42,948 nucleotides of DNA, taken from NCBI GenBank assembly GCA_046341775.1, contig JBKDQQ010000198.1, positions 1 to 42,948 on the forward strand, read 5' to 3'. The stretch comes from SXXH01 sp041165735 (lineage in GTDB: Bacteria > Planctomycetota > UBA1135 > GCA-002686595). The position numbers and the translations under genes are program-made. Shown piece after piece: positions 33,116 to 42,948 of this stretch. A model generated the notes under the pieces. That model was not told where the DNA came from, did not search any database, and was given only the letters and a program-made list of their open reading frames with translations. Every line of letters begins with the position of its first letter. The first letter of the stretch is position 1.

Positions 33116-35815
33116 TCAAGCCCGGTGGATGCCGGCGCAGGATCGGATGTGGCCTTGGATCTGCTCGTAGACGCGGATCGGCACGTCCTCGCCGGGCAGC
33201 GGCACGCGCGCCTTGGCGTAGTCGTCGAGCGCCCCGACGAGGCACAAGAGGCGGCGCGCGCGCGACATCGCGACGTTGACGCGCCGGAACTCCGTCACGA
33301 ACGGCGAATCCGGCCTGAATCCAGTGCGCACGAGGCTCAGGAAGACGACGTCCGCCTCGGCGCCCTGGAAGCTGTCGACGCTGTCGATCTTCAGCCGCAA
33401 GCCGACCAGTCCTCGGCTCGCCTTGGCCATCGACTGCAACAGGGCCTTCTGCGCCTTGTAGAAGGTCGCGACCGCCACATCCAAGGCCGGGCCGTGTTCG
33501 TGGCGCTGGCCTTCCCGCAGCTCGTGGTCGTCGGGTACTTCGATCCCGTCGACCCACAACGCGGGATGCAAGCCGGGCAAGCCGACCAGGCGCCGATCCA
33601 AGTGCTCGCGCAAGTCGATCGCGCGCCGACCAACCCAACGGCCTTCGATGCGACCACGCGTCCACAAGTCCGGTCGATGCGAGCGGGAATCCCTGCCGAG
33701 GTCCTGCAACGCCTCGACGATGAAGCGCGCCTCGCCTTCGTTGCGGCGCGAGACGCCGCATTGCGCCTCGCGGCCGATGCGCGCGGTGTCGAACCAGACG
33801 ATGCCCTGCTTCGCGTCCAGGCGACGGCCCGCGACCACGACTGGCATGGGCAAGGCGCGCTCCTCGGCCCGCACGCCGTCGCGCAGGCCTCCCTGCGCCC
33901 CGTAGAAGGGCGCGTACGCGGCGCTGATCCTCGGGTGGGCGCGATACTGCGTATCGAGCATGACGAGCAGTTCCTGCCGCTGTTGGCACTGGTCGACGGC
34001 TTGCTGGAACCACGACTGGTCCACCAACTCCTTGGCTCGACGCACCCTGTCCGCGTCCAGGCGACCGGCCGACTGTTCGATCGTCTCGCGCAGCGAGAGT
34101 TCATCGTCCTTGAAGACCGGTGGCAGTTGATGGTGGTCGCCCACGAACACCGCCTTGCGCGCCTGCACGAGCGCGGGGAGCATCTCGACCAGCGTGGCCT
34201 TGCTGACTTCGTCGACGACGACCAGGTCGAAGGCGGCCAGGCCGTGCTCGTTGCGCAGCTTCGCCGCCTGCGAACAAGTGGCGCCGACGATGTTCGCCGA
34301 GCACCGATAGGCCTGGTCGAGCAGATTCTCGTTCGCGCGGGCTTGCACGCGAGCCAACTTCCGGCTGTCGGCCAGGAAGCGCTCGACCGCCGCCGCGATC
34401 GAGCTCGCCGGCTGGGGCCCGCCGTCGTCGTCGAGTGGTTCCACCCGCTCCAGGAAGCTCGTGACCGCCGCGCTTCCGACCACGGGCGACACGGCGGCCT
34501 GCAGCTTGCGCCCATCCCTCTGCGGCATGCGCCAAGCGCGCACTCCGCGCTCCGCCATCAAGCGTTGGATGGCATTGTCGACCGCCACGTTCGATTGCGA
34601 GGTCACGAGCACGCGCAGGCCGGCCCGCACGGCAGCCAGGCACATGGCCACGATCGCCTGCGTCTTGCCGGTGCCTGGTGGACCCCAGACGAGCGAGACC
34701 TCGCGGCGCGAGAGCGCGATCTCCACCGCGCGGCGCTGCGAAGCATCGAGCTTGCTCGCCAGCGATGCGCCCGGCTCGATGCCCGGCCAGGAGTCCTCGT
34801 CCAGTTCCACCGCCTGGCACGGATTGATCAGCGCCTGCACGAATCCGCTGTTGGTCGCGCGCCCCTCCAGCAGCACTTCGAGCGCCTCGCGTTGCCGGTC
34901 GAGGCAGGTCGAGTCCGGCGCGCCCACGAGCCGGACCTCCTCGCCGGCGAGCAGCCGGGGCAGCGGCCGCCCCGGTGGCGCGCGCAAGACGAGGCGACGA
35001 CGTTCGCTCCGCGCGGAGGCGACGGCGCCTTGGGCCAGCTCGTCCCCGAGCTCGCCATCGAGCTCGACTTCCCAATCGCGCCCCCGCGCGAACAACTGCA
35101 GGGGCGTCGCGCACAACAACTCCTCCTGCTTCATGGACAACGGCGCCGCCGACTCGACCAAGAGGGCATCGTCGCGCACGCTCGCCGCGCCTTCGGACGC
35201 GTCGCCATCGACGTCGCGCCGACCGTCGACCACCACCACCGGCAGGTCCACGCCCTTGAGGGCCTCGATGTCCTCGAGGCACTCGAGCAGCTCGCGCCAT
35301 TCGCTCCAGCGCCGCGGCACCTCGAACGAGGGCGCGGGCAGATGCTGGAGGATGAGTTGGCCTTGCTCGTCGAGACCCGCAGCGCCGCCGGCGCCGACGA
35401 GGCCGTGCGCCAGCCGTTCGATGTCGTGCAACGCGCGCGGTCCATCGAGCGACCAGCGCTCGATCCGGAAGTGCATGCGCCGTTTCCAACCACCGGGGAC
35501 GCGTACTTCCACGGGCGCGACTTCGAGCTCGAGTCCGCGTTCCTCCAAGGGGAGGGATCGCAGTCGCAGGCGCGCGTCGTCGTTCACTCCTCGCCGGGGG
35601 ACCTGGGACAGCGCGAGGGGCTTGTCGACGAAGAGCGCGTCGACCAGGCGCTGGAGCGCTTCGAGCGGACGCGGACGATCGTCGCAGGGCGCCAGCGCCT
35701 TCAGGGCCTTGAAGATCTCGCCCCCTCGCGTCTTGTCCACCGCGTCTGGCAGCAGCAACTTCGCGGCCTGCGGGAACGAGAGACCGGACAGACACTCGGG
35801 CAGAGCTTTGGACAT
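33116..35815 (-). CDS. UPF1-like superfamily 1 helicase with a long N-terminal region
   Basis: 899 residues from the ATG at 35815. The N-terminal ~350 residues are not recognised. The helicase core then follows: LDASQRRAV (Q motif, about 356), GPPGTGKT (378-385), VVVDEVSKAT (motif II), VGDHHQLPPV (III), DTQYRAHPRIS (IV), VDSFQGAEADVVFLSLVRT (V) and VNVAMSRARRLL (VI). These are the DNA2/UPF1/SMUBP-type motifs, with ATP-driven unwinding of DNA or RNA. A helicase with this layout and a small helical partner could be a repair, RNA-processing or anti-phage system; nuclease motifs are not visible. Codon use looks slightly less GC-rich than in neighbours. The start has only a weak AGG site. Confidence 0.85.
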   Translation of the reverse strand: MSKALPECLSGLSFPQAAKLLLPDAVDKTRGGEIFKALKALAPCDDRPRPLEALQRLVDALFVDKPLALSQVPRRGVNDDARLRLRSLPLEERGLELEVAPVEVRVPGGWKRRMHFRIERWSLDGPRALHDIERLAHGLVGAGGAAGLDEQGQLILQHLPAPSFEVPRRWSEWRELLECLEDIEALKGVDLPVVVVDGRRDVDGDASEGAASVRDDALLVESAAPLSMKQEELLCATPLQLFARGRDWEVELDGELGDELAQGAVASARSERRRLVLRAPPGRPLPRLLAGEEVRLVGAPDSTCLDRQREALEVLLEGRATNSGFVQALINPCQAVELDEDSWPGIEPGASLASKLDASQRRAVEIALSRREVSLVWGPPGTGKTQAIVAMCLAAVRAGLRVLVTSQSNVAVDNAIQRLMAERGVRAWRMPQRDGRKLQAAVSPVVGSAAVTSFLERVEPLDDDGGPQPASSIAAAVERFLADSRKLARVQARANENLLDQAYRCSANIVGATCSQAAKLRNEHGLAAFDLVVVDEVSKATLVEMLPALVQARKAVFVGDHHQLPPVFKDDELSLRETIEQSAGRLDADRVRRAKELVDQSWFQQAVDQCQQRQELLVMLDTQYRAHPRISAAYAPFYGAQGGLRDGVRAEERALPMPVVVAGRRLDAKQGIVWFDTARIGREAQCGVSRRNEGEARFIVEALQDLGRDSRSHRPDLWTRGRIEGRWVGRRAIDLREHLDRRLVGLPGLHPALWVDGIEVPDDHELREGQRHEHGPALDVAVATFYKAQKALLQSMAKASRGLVGLRLKIDSVDSFQGAEADVVFLSLVRTGFRPDSPFVTEFRRVNVAMSRARRLLCLVGALDDYAKARVPLPGEDVPIRVYEQIQGHIRSCAGIHRA

Positions 35816-36050
35816 AAGGACTTGCCTATGAAAGACTTGCAGCCTGGCGCGCCCGTGAATCCCTCGATCCAACCGATCCCCCGAGACTGGCGAGGGACTA
35901 GGCGACGCGGTGTGCCCAACGTCACACCAAAATAGAAATTCCTACACTACCCACACAGTCGGGCAGGCCCGCCTTGGCGGAACCGCCCCGTGGGAAAGAT
36001 GGCCTCGCCGAGCGCGCCGACGCCCCTTGTGTCCCGCCACGCGCCGCGGC

Positions 36051-36056
36051 CATAGT
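36051..36056 (+). promoter_or_regulatory. -10-like CATAGT close to the start
   Basis: CATAGT lies 10 nt before the ATG at 36067. A second candidate, TACACT, lies in the AT-rich patch near 35943. Confidence 0.4.
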
Positions 36057-36066
36057 GCGCGTCACC

Positions 36067-36642
36067 ATGGCCCAGACCGAGCCTTCCAGCACGCCGCCCG
36101 CCATCCCCCACGCTTCGCCCCCCGGGCAGGCCTTCGTCGAGAAGCTGATCTTCGCCAGCCGCTGGGTGCAGGCGCCGCTCTACGTGGGCCTGATCGCGGC
36201 GGGCGTGCTGTACGCCTACAAGTTCGCCGAGCACTTGTGGCACATGATCCACGACGTGGGCTCGTTGGGCGAGACCGAGATCATGCTGGGCGTCCTGACC
36301 TTGGTGGACATCACCATGGTGGCGAACCTGCTCGTGATGGTGATCGTCGGCGGTTGGGCGACCTTCGTCAGCCGCCTCGACCTCGACGGGCATCCGGACA
36401 AGCCCGATTGGCTGGAGCACATCGACGCCGGGACCATGAAGGTCAAGCTGGCCGGTTCGCTGGTCGGCGTGAGCGGCATCCACCTCTTGCAGACCTTCAT
36501 CGCCGTCGGACAGGACAAGACGGTCCCGGTGCGCAACGACGAGATCATGTGGCAGGTGATCATCCACGGAGTGTTCCTGCTCTCGAGCATCATGCTGGCG
36601 TGGACCGAGCGCGTGCTCGCGGCGCGCCACGCCCAGCACTGA
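36067..36642 (+). CDS. UPF0114 (YqhA-like) membrane protein
   Basis: 191 residues with about four membrane helices (APLYVGLIAAGVLYAYKF, VDITMVANLLVMVIVGGW, SLVGVSGIHLLQTFIAVG, IIHGVFLLSSIMLAW). FASRWVQAPLYVGL near the N-terminus, the following FVSRLD and the C-terminal HGVFLLSSIMLA are typical of the family. It lies in the inner membrane. The molecular role is not established. The N-terminal ~25 residues are Pro-rich and polar. The gene stands between the helicase (divergent) and lepA. Confidence 0.88.
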   Translation: MAQTEPSSTPPAIPHASPPGQAFVEKLIFASRWVQAPLYVGLIAAGVLYAYKFAEHLWHMIHDVGSLGETEIMLGVLTLVDITMVANLLVMVIVGGWATFVSRLDLDGHPDKPDWLEHIDAGTMKVKLAGSLVGVSGIHLLQTFIAVGQDKTVPVRNDEIMWQVIIHGVFLLSSIMLAWTERVLAARHAQH

Positions 36643-36819
36643 GTCGCTTCGTCGGACGGGCCACCGCTGCCCGGGGCGCCCCGACCGCATCCGGCACGGC
36701 CGCGGCGGCGGAGCGGCGAACGCCTTCCCGGCCGGGCGCGGTGAGCGGATCGCGCGTCCCGGCGCGGCTTGCGTGGAGAAGCCCCCGGGGCGCGGTTCGG
36801 CCTTTGGACGACGATCGGG

Positions 36820-36825
36820 TATCCT
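36820..36825 (+). promoter_or_regulatory. -10-like TATCCT upstream of lepA
   Basis: TATCCT lies 34 nt before the GTG start and belongs to the same TATCCTC pattern as the ABC-F and lepB genes, but here a GGGAGGG ribosome site fits between. Confidence 0.45.
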
Positions 36826-36859
36826 CTCCGCCCCTTCTTGATCGGGAGGGACCACGCCC

Positions 36860-38677
<1,818 letters not shown>

Positions 38678-38693
38678 GGCGCGCGTCCGCGCC
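38678..38693. terminator. short hairpin between convergent genes
   Basis: GGCGCG and CGCGCC pair around a CGTC loop directly after the lepA stop. There is no U-run, so function is uncertain. Confidence 0.4.
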
Positions 38694-38705
38694 CAGGGAG
38701 CGCGT

Positions 38706-39161
38706 TCAGGCGCCGAACTGCCCGAGGTGGTGGTCGAGGTGGCGCCGCTGCAGGCGGTCCTGCTCGTCGGCGTCCATCGGCCCGAAGAAGGGGTGCGGGC
38801 GCGAGCCGAGCTGCGCAGGACGCGCGCCGAAGCGCTCCAGCGCCGCCAGCAGCGCGGCGCGCTCCTCCTCCAACGGGCGCGGATCGGAGACGATGAACTC
38901 CGGCCCCGTGGGCAGGTTGCGCGGCAAGGGCTTCGTCCCGAGCGCCACGCGCTTGGCGTACCAGCCGAACAGCACGCCGAGCAGCGCGCGCTTGGCCGGC
39001 CGCTCCGCGAGCGCGACTTCGAGGCCGACGCGGCAATGCGCGAGCATGCGCGCCGCATCCATGCGACCGAAGGCGCGCGGTGAATCGGCGCGCACGGCGC
39101 GGATGCGCTTCGCCCAGGCGGCGCGCCGGACGGGGTCGAACAACGTGTCGTGGTCCTTCAT
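38706..39161 (-). CDS. DUF1569-type (DinB-like) protein
   Basis: 151 residues. RMDAARMLAHCRVGLEVAL and the C-terminal HLDHHLGQFG provide the histidines that in DinB-like four-helix proteins bind a metal. RALLGVLFGWYAKR and FIVSDPRPLEEERAAL are also family-like. It is cytoplasmic, with no signal. The ATG at 39161 lies 2 nt after the upstream gene's TGA, so the two are translationally coupled. DinB-like proteins include thiol-dependent transferases, but the reaction here is unknown. Confidence 0.75.
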   Translation of the reverse strand: MKDHDTLFDPVRRAAWAKRIRAVRADSPRAFGRMDAARMLAHCRVGLEVALAERPAKRALLGVLFGWYAKRVALGTKPLPRNLPTGPEFIVSDPRPLEEERAALLAALERFGARPAQLGSRPHPFFGPMDADEQDRLQRRHLDHHLGQFGA

Positions 39162-39163
39162 GC

Positions 39164-40180
39164 TCAGAATCCGCAGGGGAACTGCTGGAAGGCGCGCAGC
39201 GCACGGCGACCGCCGTCGTCGGTCGCCATGAACGCCTGACGGCGGCCGCCGACGCAGTCGCCCGGCCACCATTGCACGGCCCAACCCTCCTCGTTGCCGG
39301 TGCCCGGGTAGTCCCACGTCAACACGCGCTCGAAGCGGCGGCCACCGGCCTCGGGCGTCGACGAGAGGCGCACGACTTCGATGTCGTTGACCCCGTCGCC
39401 GTGCAGCACGTGCAGCACGCCCATGCCGCCATCGAAGCTCAACTCGGCCGTCTCCGTCCCGCTCGTCGCGTAGCGCCCGACGAACTGGAAGCCTCCGGCG
39501 GGGGCGAGGTCGAAGACGTAGACATGGCCGCCATTCTGGTGTCCGACGAGGCACAAGGCGCCCATGCCTTGCGTGGCGATCCTCGGCTGGCCGCTCGCGT
39601 CGACGAAGCCGCCGATGGCGAGCGAGACGTTGTCGACGAAGGCGAGGCCCTCGAGTCCGAGTCCGTTGGCGTAGAGGGGCACGTGCGGCGTCAGGTCCCA
39701 CGTGCGACGCAGGACCGGAGTCGCGCCCGAGAGATCCCACTGCTGCACGAGGTCGCCGGCCTCCTCGAGGCAGTACACCATCTGCGGCTCCGACCAGCGC
39801 GCCAGCGCCAAGGCCTCGCAATCGCCGAAGCCCGTCCATTCGGCCCGTGCGCCCGCGACCGTCCCCACGCGCCAGGCGCCCGCCGCGTCGCGCTCGAGCT
39901 TCCAGACCTTGGAGTTGCCGCCGGGGCCGTTGCGGCAAGCCCACAGCGATCCTTGGAACGGGTTCCAGCACAGGCCCGACAGGTCGTCGTGGAAGTCGTT
40001 CGTCCCGGGCCCTTCGATGCTCGTCAAGTCGAGCGCGGCCGTCGGGGACTCGGCGGGCCAAGGGCAGGTCGGCTGGGGCGAGCACAGCGGAAGCGGCAGC
40101 GCGCGGCCCATCTGCGCACCGGAGGCGTGCGCCACCAAGGGCAAGGTGGCGAGGAAAGGCGGCAGGAACAGCGGCGGCAT
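39164..40180 (-). CDS. exported beta-propeller-like protein
   Basis: 338 residues with a signal peptide (LPPFLATLPLVAHASG). The body consists of repeated beta-strand segments (FHDDLSGLCWNPFQGSLWAC, WTGFGDCEALAL, LEGLAFVDN, MGVLHVL) that suggest a propeller of the SdiA-regulated/phytase-esterase-like type. It is probably periplasmic or extracellular. A TAACAT -10 box lies 6 nt before the ATG. It is the first gene of a pair with the DUF1569-type gene. The family match is weak, so only the fold class is suggested. Confidence 0.7.
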   Translation of the reverse strand: MPPLFLPPFLATLPLVAHASGAQMGRALPLPLCSPQPTCPWPAESPTAALDLTSIEGPGTNDFHDDLSGLCWNPFQGSLWACRNGPGGNSKVWKLERDAAGAWRVGTVAGARAEWTGFGDCEALALARWSEPQMVYCLEEAGDLVQQWDLSGATPVLRRTWDLTPHVPLYANGLGLEGLAFVDNVSLAIGGFVDASGQPRIATQGMGALCLVGHQNGGHVYVFDLAPAGGFQFVGRYATSGTETAELSFDGGMGVLHVLHGDGVNDIEVVRLSSTPEAGGRRFERVLTWDYPGTGNEEGWAVQWWPGDCVGGRRQAFMATDDGGRRALRAFQQFPCGF

Positions 40181-40186
40181 GGCGGG

Positions 40187-40192
40187 ATGTTA
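40187..40192 (-). promoter_or_regulatory. -10-like TAACAT close to the start
   Basis: TAACAT on the minus strand, 6 nt before the ATG at 40180. Confidence 0.45.
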
Positions 40193-40232
40193 ACCACAGG
40201 CGCTCGCGGTTCCTTGCATGGCCGCCCGCGGC

Positions 40233-40238
40233 TATCCT
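40233..40238 (+). promoter_or_regulatory. -10-like TATCCT close to the lepB start
   Basis: TATCCT lies 10 nt before the ATG at 40249, as in the ABC-F gene. Confidence 0.5.
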
Positions 40239-40248
40239 CCTTGCGCCC

Positions 40249-41682
40249 ATGGCGCAGACACCCGACAGGAAGCGGCAGAAGCGCCCGTGGCGCGAGAACA
40301 TCGAAGCGATGACGATGGCGATCGTCGTGGCGGTGATGCTCAAGTACTTCGTGGTCGAGGCCTACAAGATCCCGACCGGATCGATGCAGCCCACCTTGAT
40401 GGGCAACGAGGACACGGGGATCTTCGACCGCATCCTCGTCGACAAGTTCTCCTTCCATGTGCGCGATCCCGAGCGCTTCGAGATCGTGGTGTTCAAGTAC
40501 CCGCTCGACCGCTCGAAGAACTTCATCAAGCGCCTCGTGGGCATGCCCGGCGAGCACTTCCGCATCGCCGACGGCGACTTGTGGACGCGCGCCTCGGGGG
40601 ACGAGCCGTGGAAGGTGCTGCGCCGGCCCGACTCGGTGCAGGGCGAACATTGGAAGCGCATCGACCCCTCCGATCCGCGCTACTCCACCTGGAAGCTGTC
40701 GAACGAAGCCCGCTCGTGGCGCGTCGAGGGCCGCTCGACGATCGCCGCGCGCGGCGCGGGCGAGGCGCGCCTGCCCAAGGACGACGGGCCGGTGTGGGAC
40801 CGCTACAGCGACGGCTACCCCTCCGACATGGGTTCGAAGCTGTCCCGCGCGCGCGTCATCCCCGCCGTGCACAGGGTCGGCGACCTGCGCCTCGAAGGCG
40901 CGGTGACGGCGCTGCCCGGCCTCGTCGGCGCCACGATCGAGCTGCGCGAAAACTCGCGCCGGTACCGCTTCGTGCTGCCGGGTCCCGCGGCGCCCGCGGG
41001 CGAGACGGCGCGCATCCTCGTCGACGATCCCGGCCGCACCGAGGTGCTGGCGTTGGAGGCGCGCGCCACGACGGAGGCGCGGCTGCGCGCCGGCGAGCGC
41101 GCGTCGTTCCTCGCGCAGAATTGCGATGATCGCCTGCGCTTCGAGCTCGACGGCGTGGTGGTGGCCGAACTCGACATCCCCTCCGCCGAGGACCAGTCGG
41201 CCTGCGTGTTCCTGCGCACCGAGGGCGAAGGCGCCGACTTCGCCAGGCTCGAACTGTCGCGCGACGTCTACTACACCTCGGGCACGCGCGGTCGCGAGTT
41301 CATCGTGCCCGACGGCAACTACCTGATGCTCGGCGACAACACGCAGGACTCGAGCGACAGCCGCGAGTGGGCCTTCGTGAACTACCGCTGGTCGGGCGAG
41401 CCGAGCAAGGGCGAGTGGATCCGCGGCAACTTCTATCCCTCCAACATCCCGCTCGCGAGCAATCCGCTGCACCTGCCCGAACCGGGCGGCTCGCGCGTGT
41501 ACTTCCGCGACGAGTGGGGCGAACTGCACGACTTCCCGTTGGAGAAGGGCAGCCTGGGCCCGCAGGAAGAGGCTCCCTACGTGCCGCGCGAGTTGATCGT
41601 GGGCCGAGCGGTGCTGGTCTTCTGGCCGTTGGGCCCGTTCGCGGGCGATTGGCGCATTTGGCGCCTGCAGTGGGCCCGCTGA
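40249..41682 (+). CDS. lepB: signal peptidase I with a large beta-rich insertion
   Basis: 477 residues; typical bacterial signal peptidases I are 180-350. The ATG at 40249 is followed by a charged segment and one membrane helix (MTMAIVVAVMLKYFVV). IPTGSMQPTL (nucleophile Ser45), KYPLDRSKNFIKRLVGMPGE (catalytic Lys94) and LGDNTQDSSDSR (362 onward) are the SPase I boxes B, D and E. Between boxes D and E, about residues 110-345 form an insertion; its second half (DRLRFELDGVVVAELD, CVFLRTEGEGADFARLEL) looks like a LamG/concanavalin-type beta sandwich. It removes signal peptides at the outer face of the inner membrane, and the insertion may bind substrate or wall polymer. Confidence 0.92.
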   Translation: MAQTPDRKRQKRPWRENIEAMTMAIVVAVMLKYFVVEAYKIPTGSMQPTLMGNEDTGIFDRILVDKFSFHVRDPERFEIVVFKYPLDRSKNFIKRLVGMPGEHFRIADGDLWTRASGDEPWKVLRRPDSVQGEHWKRIDPSDPRYSTWKLSNEARSWRVEGRSTIAARGAGEARLPKDDGPVWDRYSDGYPSDMGSKLSRARVIPAVHRVGDLRLEGAVTALPGLVGATIELRENSRRYRFVLPGPAAPAGETARILVDDPGRTEVLALEARATTEARLRAGERASFLAQNCDDRLRFELDGVVVAELDIPSAEDQSACVFLRTEGEGADFARLELSRDVYYTSGTRGREFIVPDGNYLMLGDNTQDSSDSREWAFVNYRWSGEPSKGEWIRGNFYPSNIPLASNPLHLPEPGGSRVYFRDEWGELHDFPLEKGSLGPQEEAPYVPRELIVGRAVLVFWPLGPFAGDWRIWRLQWAR

Positions 41683-42183
41683 GGGGCCCGACCGATCAGG
41701 GACGCCGGAAAGGACCGGCCTGTCGGCACTTGGACGGACCCCGCCCGAATTGGGTGGGTGGGCACTTGACGCTTGTCCACACCCCCACCTCGCGCGGAGG
41801 GCTGCAGAACCGCACGAGGCGACCCCAGATAGCCGGGGGCGTGCGCGTCCATAAAGAAATCAAAAGGACGCACAAGCAAAGACACAAACTGCTTTCATTT
41901 CGATACTTACAGCCTTGCTTAACCGTGCTGCCAGAATTGAAATCAAAAGCGTGCCGTCAGCGGGACGGAAATCAGCCGTGCTCGGAAGGCTAACAAACGC
42001 CTTCGGAGCCGGGTTGTCCACGAGTTATCCACAGGCAATCGCGGCTTGACGGTTGCGAATTCCTGCGGCCGCGGCCCACCCGAGGCTACGCACTCGGTCC
42101 CGCGGACCGGGACCGGTGTCCAGCACGCCTGACACCTCCCATGGGGCGCGACAGCGGGGGCTGTCGGAGCTTAGAACAGTTCC
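41683..42183. other. 501-bp AT-rich intergenic island with DnaA-box-like sites and hairpins
   Basis: No gene is visible. DnaA-box-like 9-mers are TTGTCCACA (41773-41781), TTGTCCACG (42014-42022) and consensus TTATCCACA (42025-42033). Between them is the AT-richest stretch of the window (about 41850-41950), with GAAATCAAAAG repeated at 41856-41866 and 41939-41949. Hairpins lie at 41845-41871, 41954-41968, 41980-42009 (11-bp stem, one mismatch), 42095-42115 (8-bp stem) and 42149-42166 (6-bp stem). The origin or structured-RNA interpretation is discussed in the findings. TTAGAA at 42171 may be a -10 box for lptB. Confidence 0.55.
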
Positions 42184-42945
42184 ATGCCCATCCTGCCCCC
42201 GCCCGAACCCGGAACGCTGCTGCTCGAGACGCAGGGCCTGGTCAAGGCCTACAAGCGCCGTCGCGTGGTCGATGGCGTGGGATTCACGGTGCGCGCCGGC
42301 GAGATCGTGGGGTTGCTGGGACCCAACGGCGCGGGCAAGACGACCAGCTTCCGCATGACCGTGGGGCTCGTCATCCCCGACGCGGGCAAGGTCGTGCTGA
42401 ACGGCGTCGACGCGGCGAAGATGCCCATGTACCAGCGCGCGCGCAACGGCATGGGCTACCTCCCGCAGGAGCCGAGCATCTTCCGCCGCATGAGCGTGGT
42501 CGACAACCTGCTGGCGGTGCTCGAGGCGATGCCCTTCACGCGCGTCGAGCGCAAGCACGAGGCGGCGCGGCTGCTCGAGGAGTTGGAACTGACCCACCTC
42601 GCCGACAACCTGGCGGAGACGCTCTCGGGCGGCGAGAGGCGGCGGCTCGAGATGTGCCGCGCCCTGGCGACGCGCCCGACGATCCTCCTGCTCGACGAGC
42701 CCTTCGCGGGTGTCGATCCAATCAACGTGCAGGAGATCCAGGCGCTGGTGCGACGCATGCGGGACAAGAACCTCGGCATCCTGATCACCGACCACAACTG
42801 GCGCGAGACGCTGCAACTCGTCGACCGCGCCTACATGATCCACGCCGGCAAGATCCTGCGCGAAGGCAACGCCGCCGAGATCGTGTCCGACCCGCGCGTG
42901 CGCGAGGTCTACCTGGGCAACGCCGCCGACACGCCGGTGGCGTGA
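42184..42945 (+). CDS. lptB: LPS export ABC transporter ATPase LptB
   Basis: 253 residues. GPNGAGKTT is Walker A, LSGGERRRLEMCRAL the signature region, LLLDEPFAGVDP Walker B, and ITDHNWRETL the H-loop switch. GYLPQEPSIFRRMSVVDNL and the ending VREVYLG are typical of LptB. It powers the LptFG channel that moves lipopolysaccharide from the inner membrane to the outer membrane, so its presence implies a Gram-negative envelope. lptC and lptA are not in the visible sequence, which ends 3 bases after the stop. Start: ATG at 42184. Confidence 0.95.
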   Translation: MPILPPPEPGTLLLETQGLVKAYKRRRVVDGVGFTVRAGEIVGLLGPNGAGKTTSFRMTVGLVIPDAGKVVLNGVDAAKMPMYQRARNGMGYLPQEPSIFRRMSVVDNLLAVLEAMPFTRVERKHEAARLLEELELTHLADNLAETLSGGERRRLEMCRALATRPTILLLDEPFAGVDPINVQEIQALVRRMRDKNLGILITDHNWRETLQLVDRAYMIHAGKILREGNAAEIVSDPRVREVYLGNAADTPVA

Positions 42946-42948
42946 ACG

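Noticed and set aside
33095..35935. A 946-codon open frame on the plus strand across the helicase gene
   Set aside because: It is the antisense of a gene with all SF1 helicase motifs. Long antisense frames are expected at this GC content, and its translation has no recognisable domain.
41840..42010. tmRNA, SRP RNA or 6S RNA
   Set aside because: I could not find the conserved core sequences of these RNAs; only unassigned hairpins are visible.

Overview
This window comes from a GC-rich chromosome, probably of a Planctomycetota bacterium. That is an inference: an adjacent DUF1800/DUF1501 pair is typical of the phylum, LptB and a signal peptidase point to a double-membrane cell, and many large secreted proteins share one C-terminal module. 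Housekeeping genes (argS, apt, rph, rdgB, birA-type ligase, lepA, lepB, lptB, an ABC-F ATPase, a pyrK-type subunit) are interleaved with secreted or surface proteins. I saw no tRNA, rRNA, CRISPR array or insertion sequence.

Layout. 1-2.2 kb: a small secreted protein and a matrixin-type metalloprotease form an operon ending in an intrinsic terminator. 2.6-5.2 kb: a multi-pass TMTC-like membrane protein with TPRs. 5.3-6.7 kb: a pyrK-type gene divergent from a HIT-family gene. 6.9-10.8 kb: a minus-strand cluster DUF1800, DUF1501, MORN-repeat protein. 10.9-17.4 kb: methyltransferase, a small coiled-coil protein, ABC-F ATPase, argS and a serine beta-lactamase-like hydrolase. 17.6-19.1 kb: apt and a FliA/WhiG-type sigma factor. 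19.2-27.9 kb: four large minus-strand exported proteins (an FG-GAP/tail-fibre-like chimera, two RCC1-type propellers and a 566-residue protein). 28.1-30.3 kb: a guanidino-modifying (pentein-like) enzyme overlapping a small C-terminally membrane-anchored protein. 30.4-32.6 kb: birA-type ligase, rph, rdgB. 32.6-35.8 kb: a UPF1-like SF1 helicase and a small partner. 36-38.7 kb: UPF0114 protein and lepA. 38.7-40.2 kb: a DUF1569-type protein and a secreted propeller-like protein. 40.2-42.9 kb: lepB with an unusual insertion, an AT-rich intergenic island with DnaA-box-like sites, and lptB.

The signals that gene calls do not explain are mainly these. An 18-bp palindromic motif, [T/C]GTC-N8-TTGAC[A/G], occurs eight times, five at gene ends and three inside coding sequence where codons become AT-rich to accommodate it. 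One C-terminal module ends four otherwise unrelated exported proteins. The 41.8-42.0 kb island has origin-like features. TAnnnT-type -10 boxes lie only 6-10 nt before several start codons, suggesting leaderless mRNAs. Two intergenic minisatellites have 17- and 18-bp units. All functional assignments come from reading motifs by eye; no database search was run.
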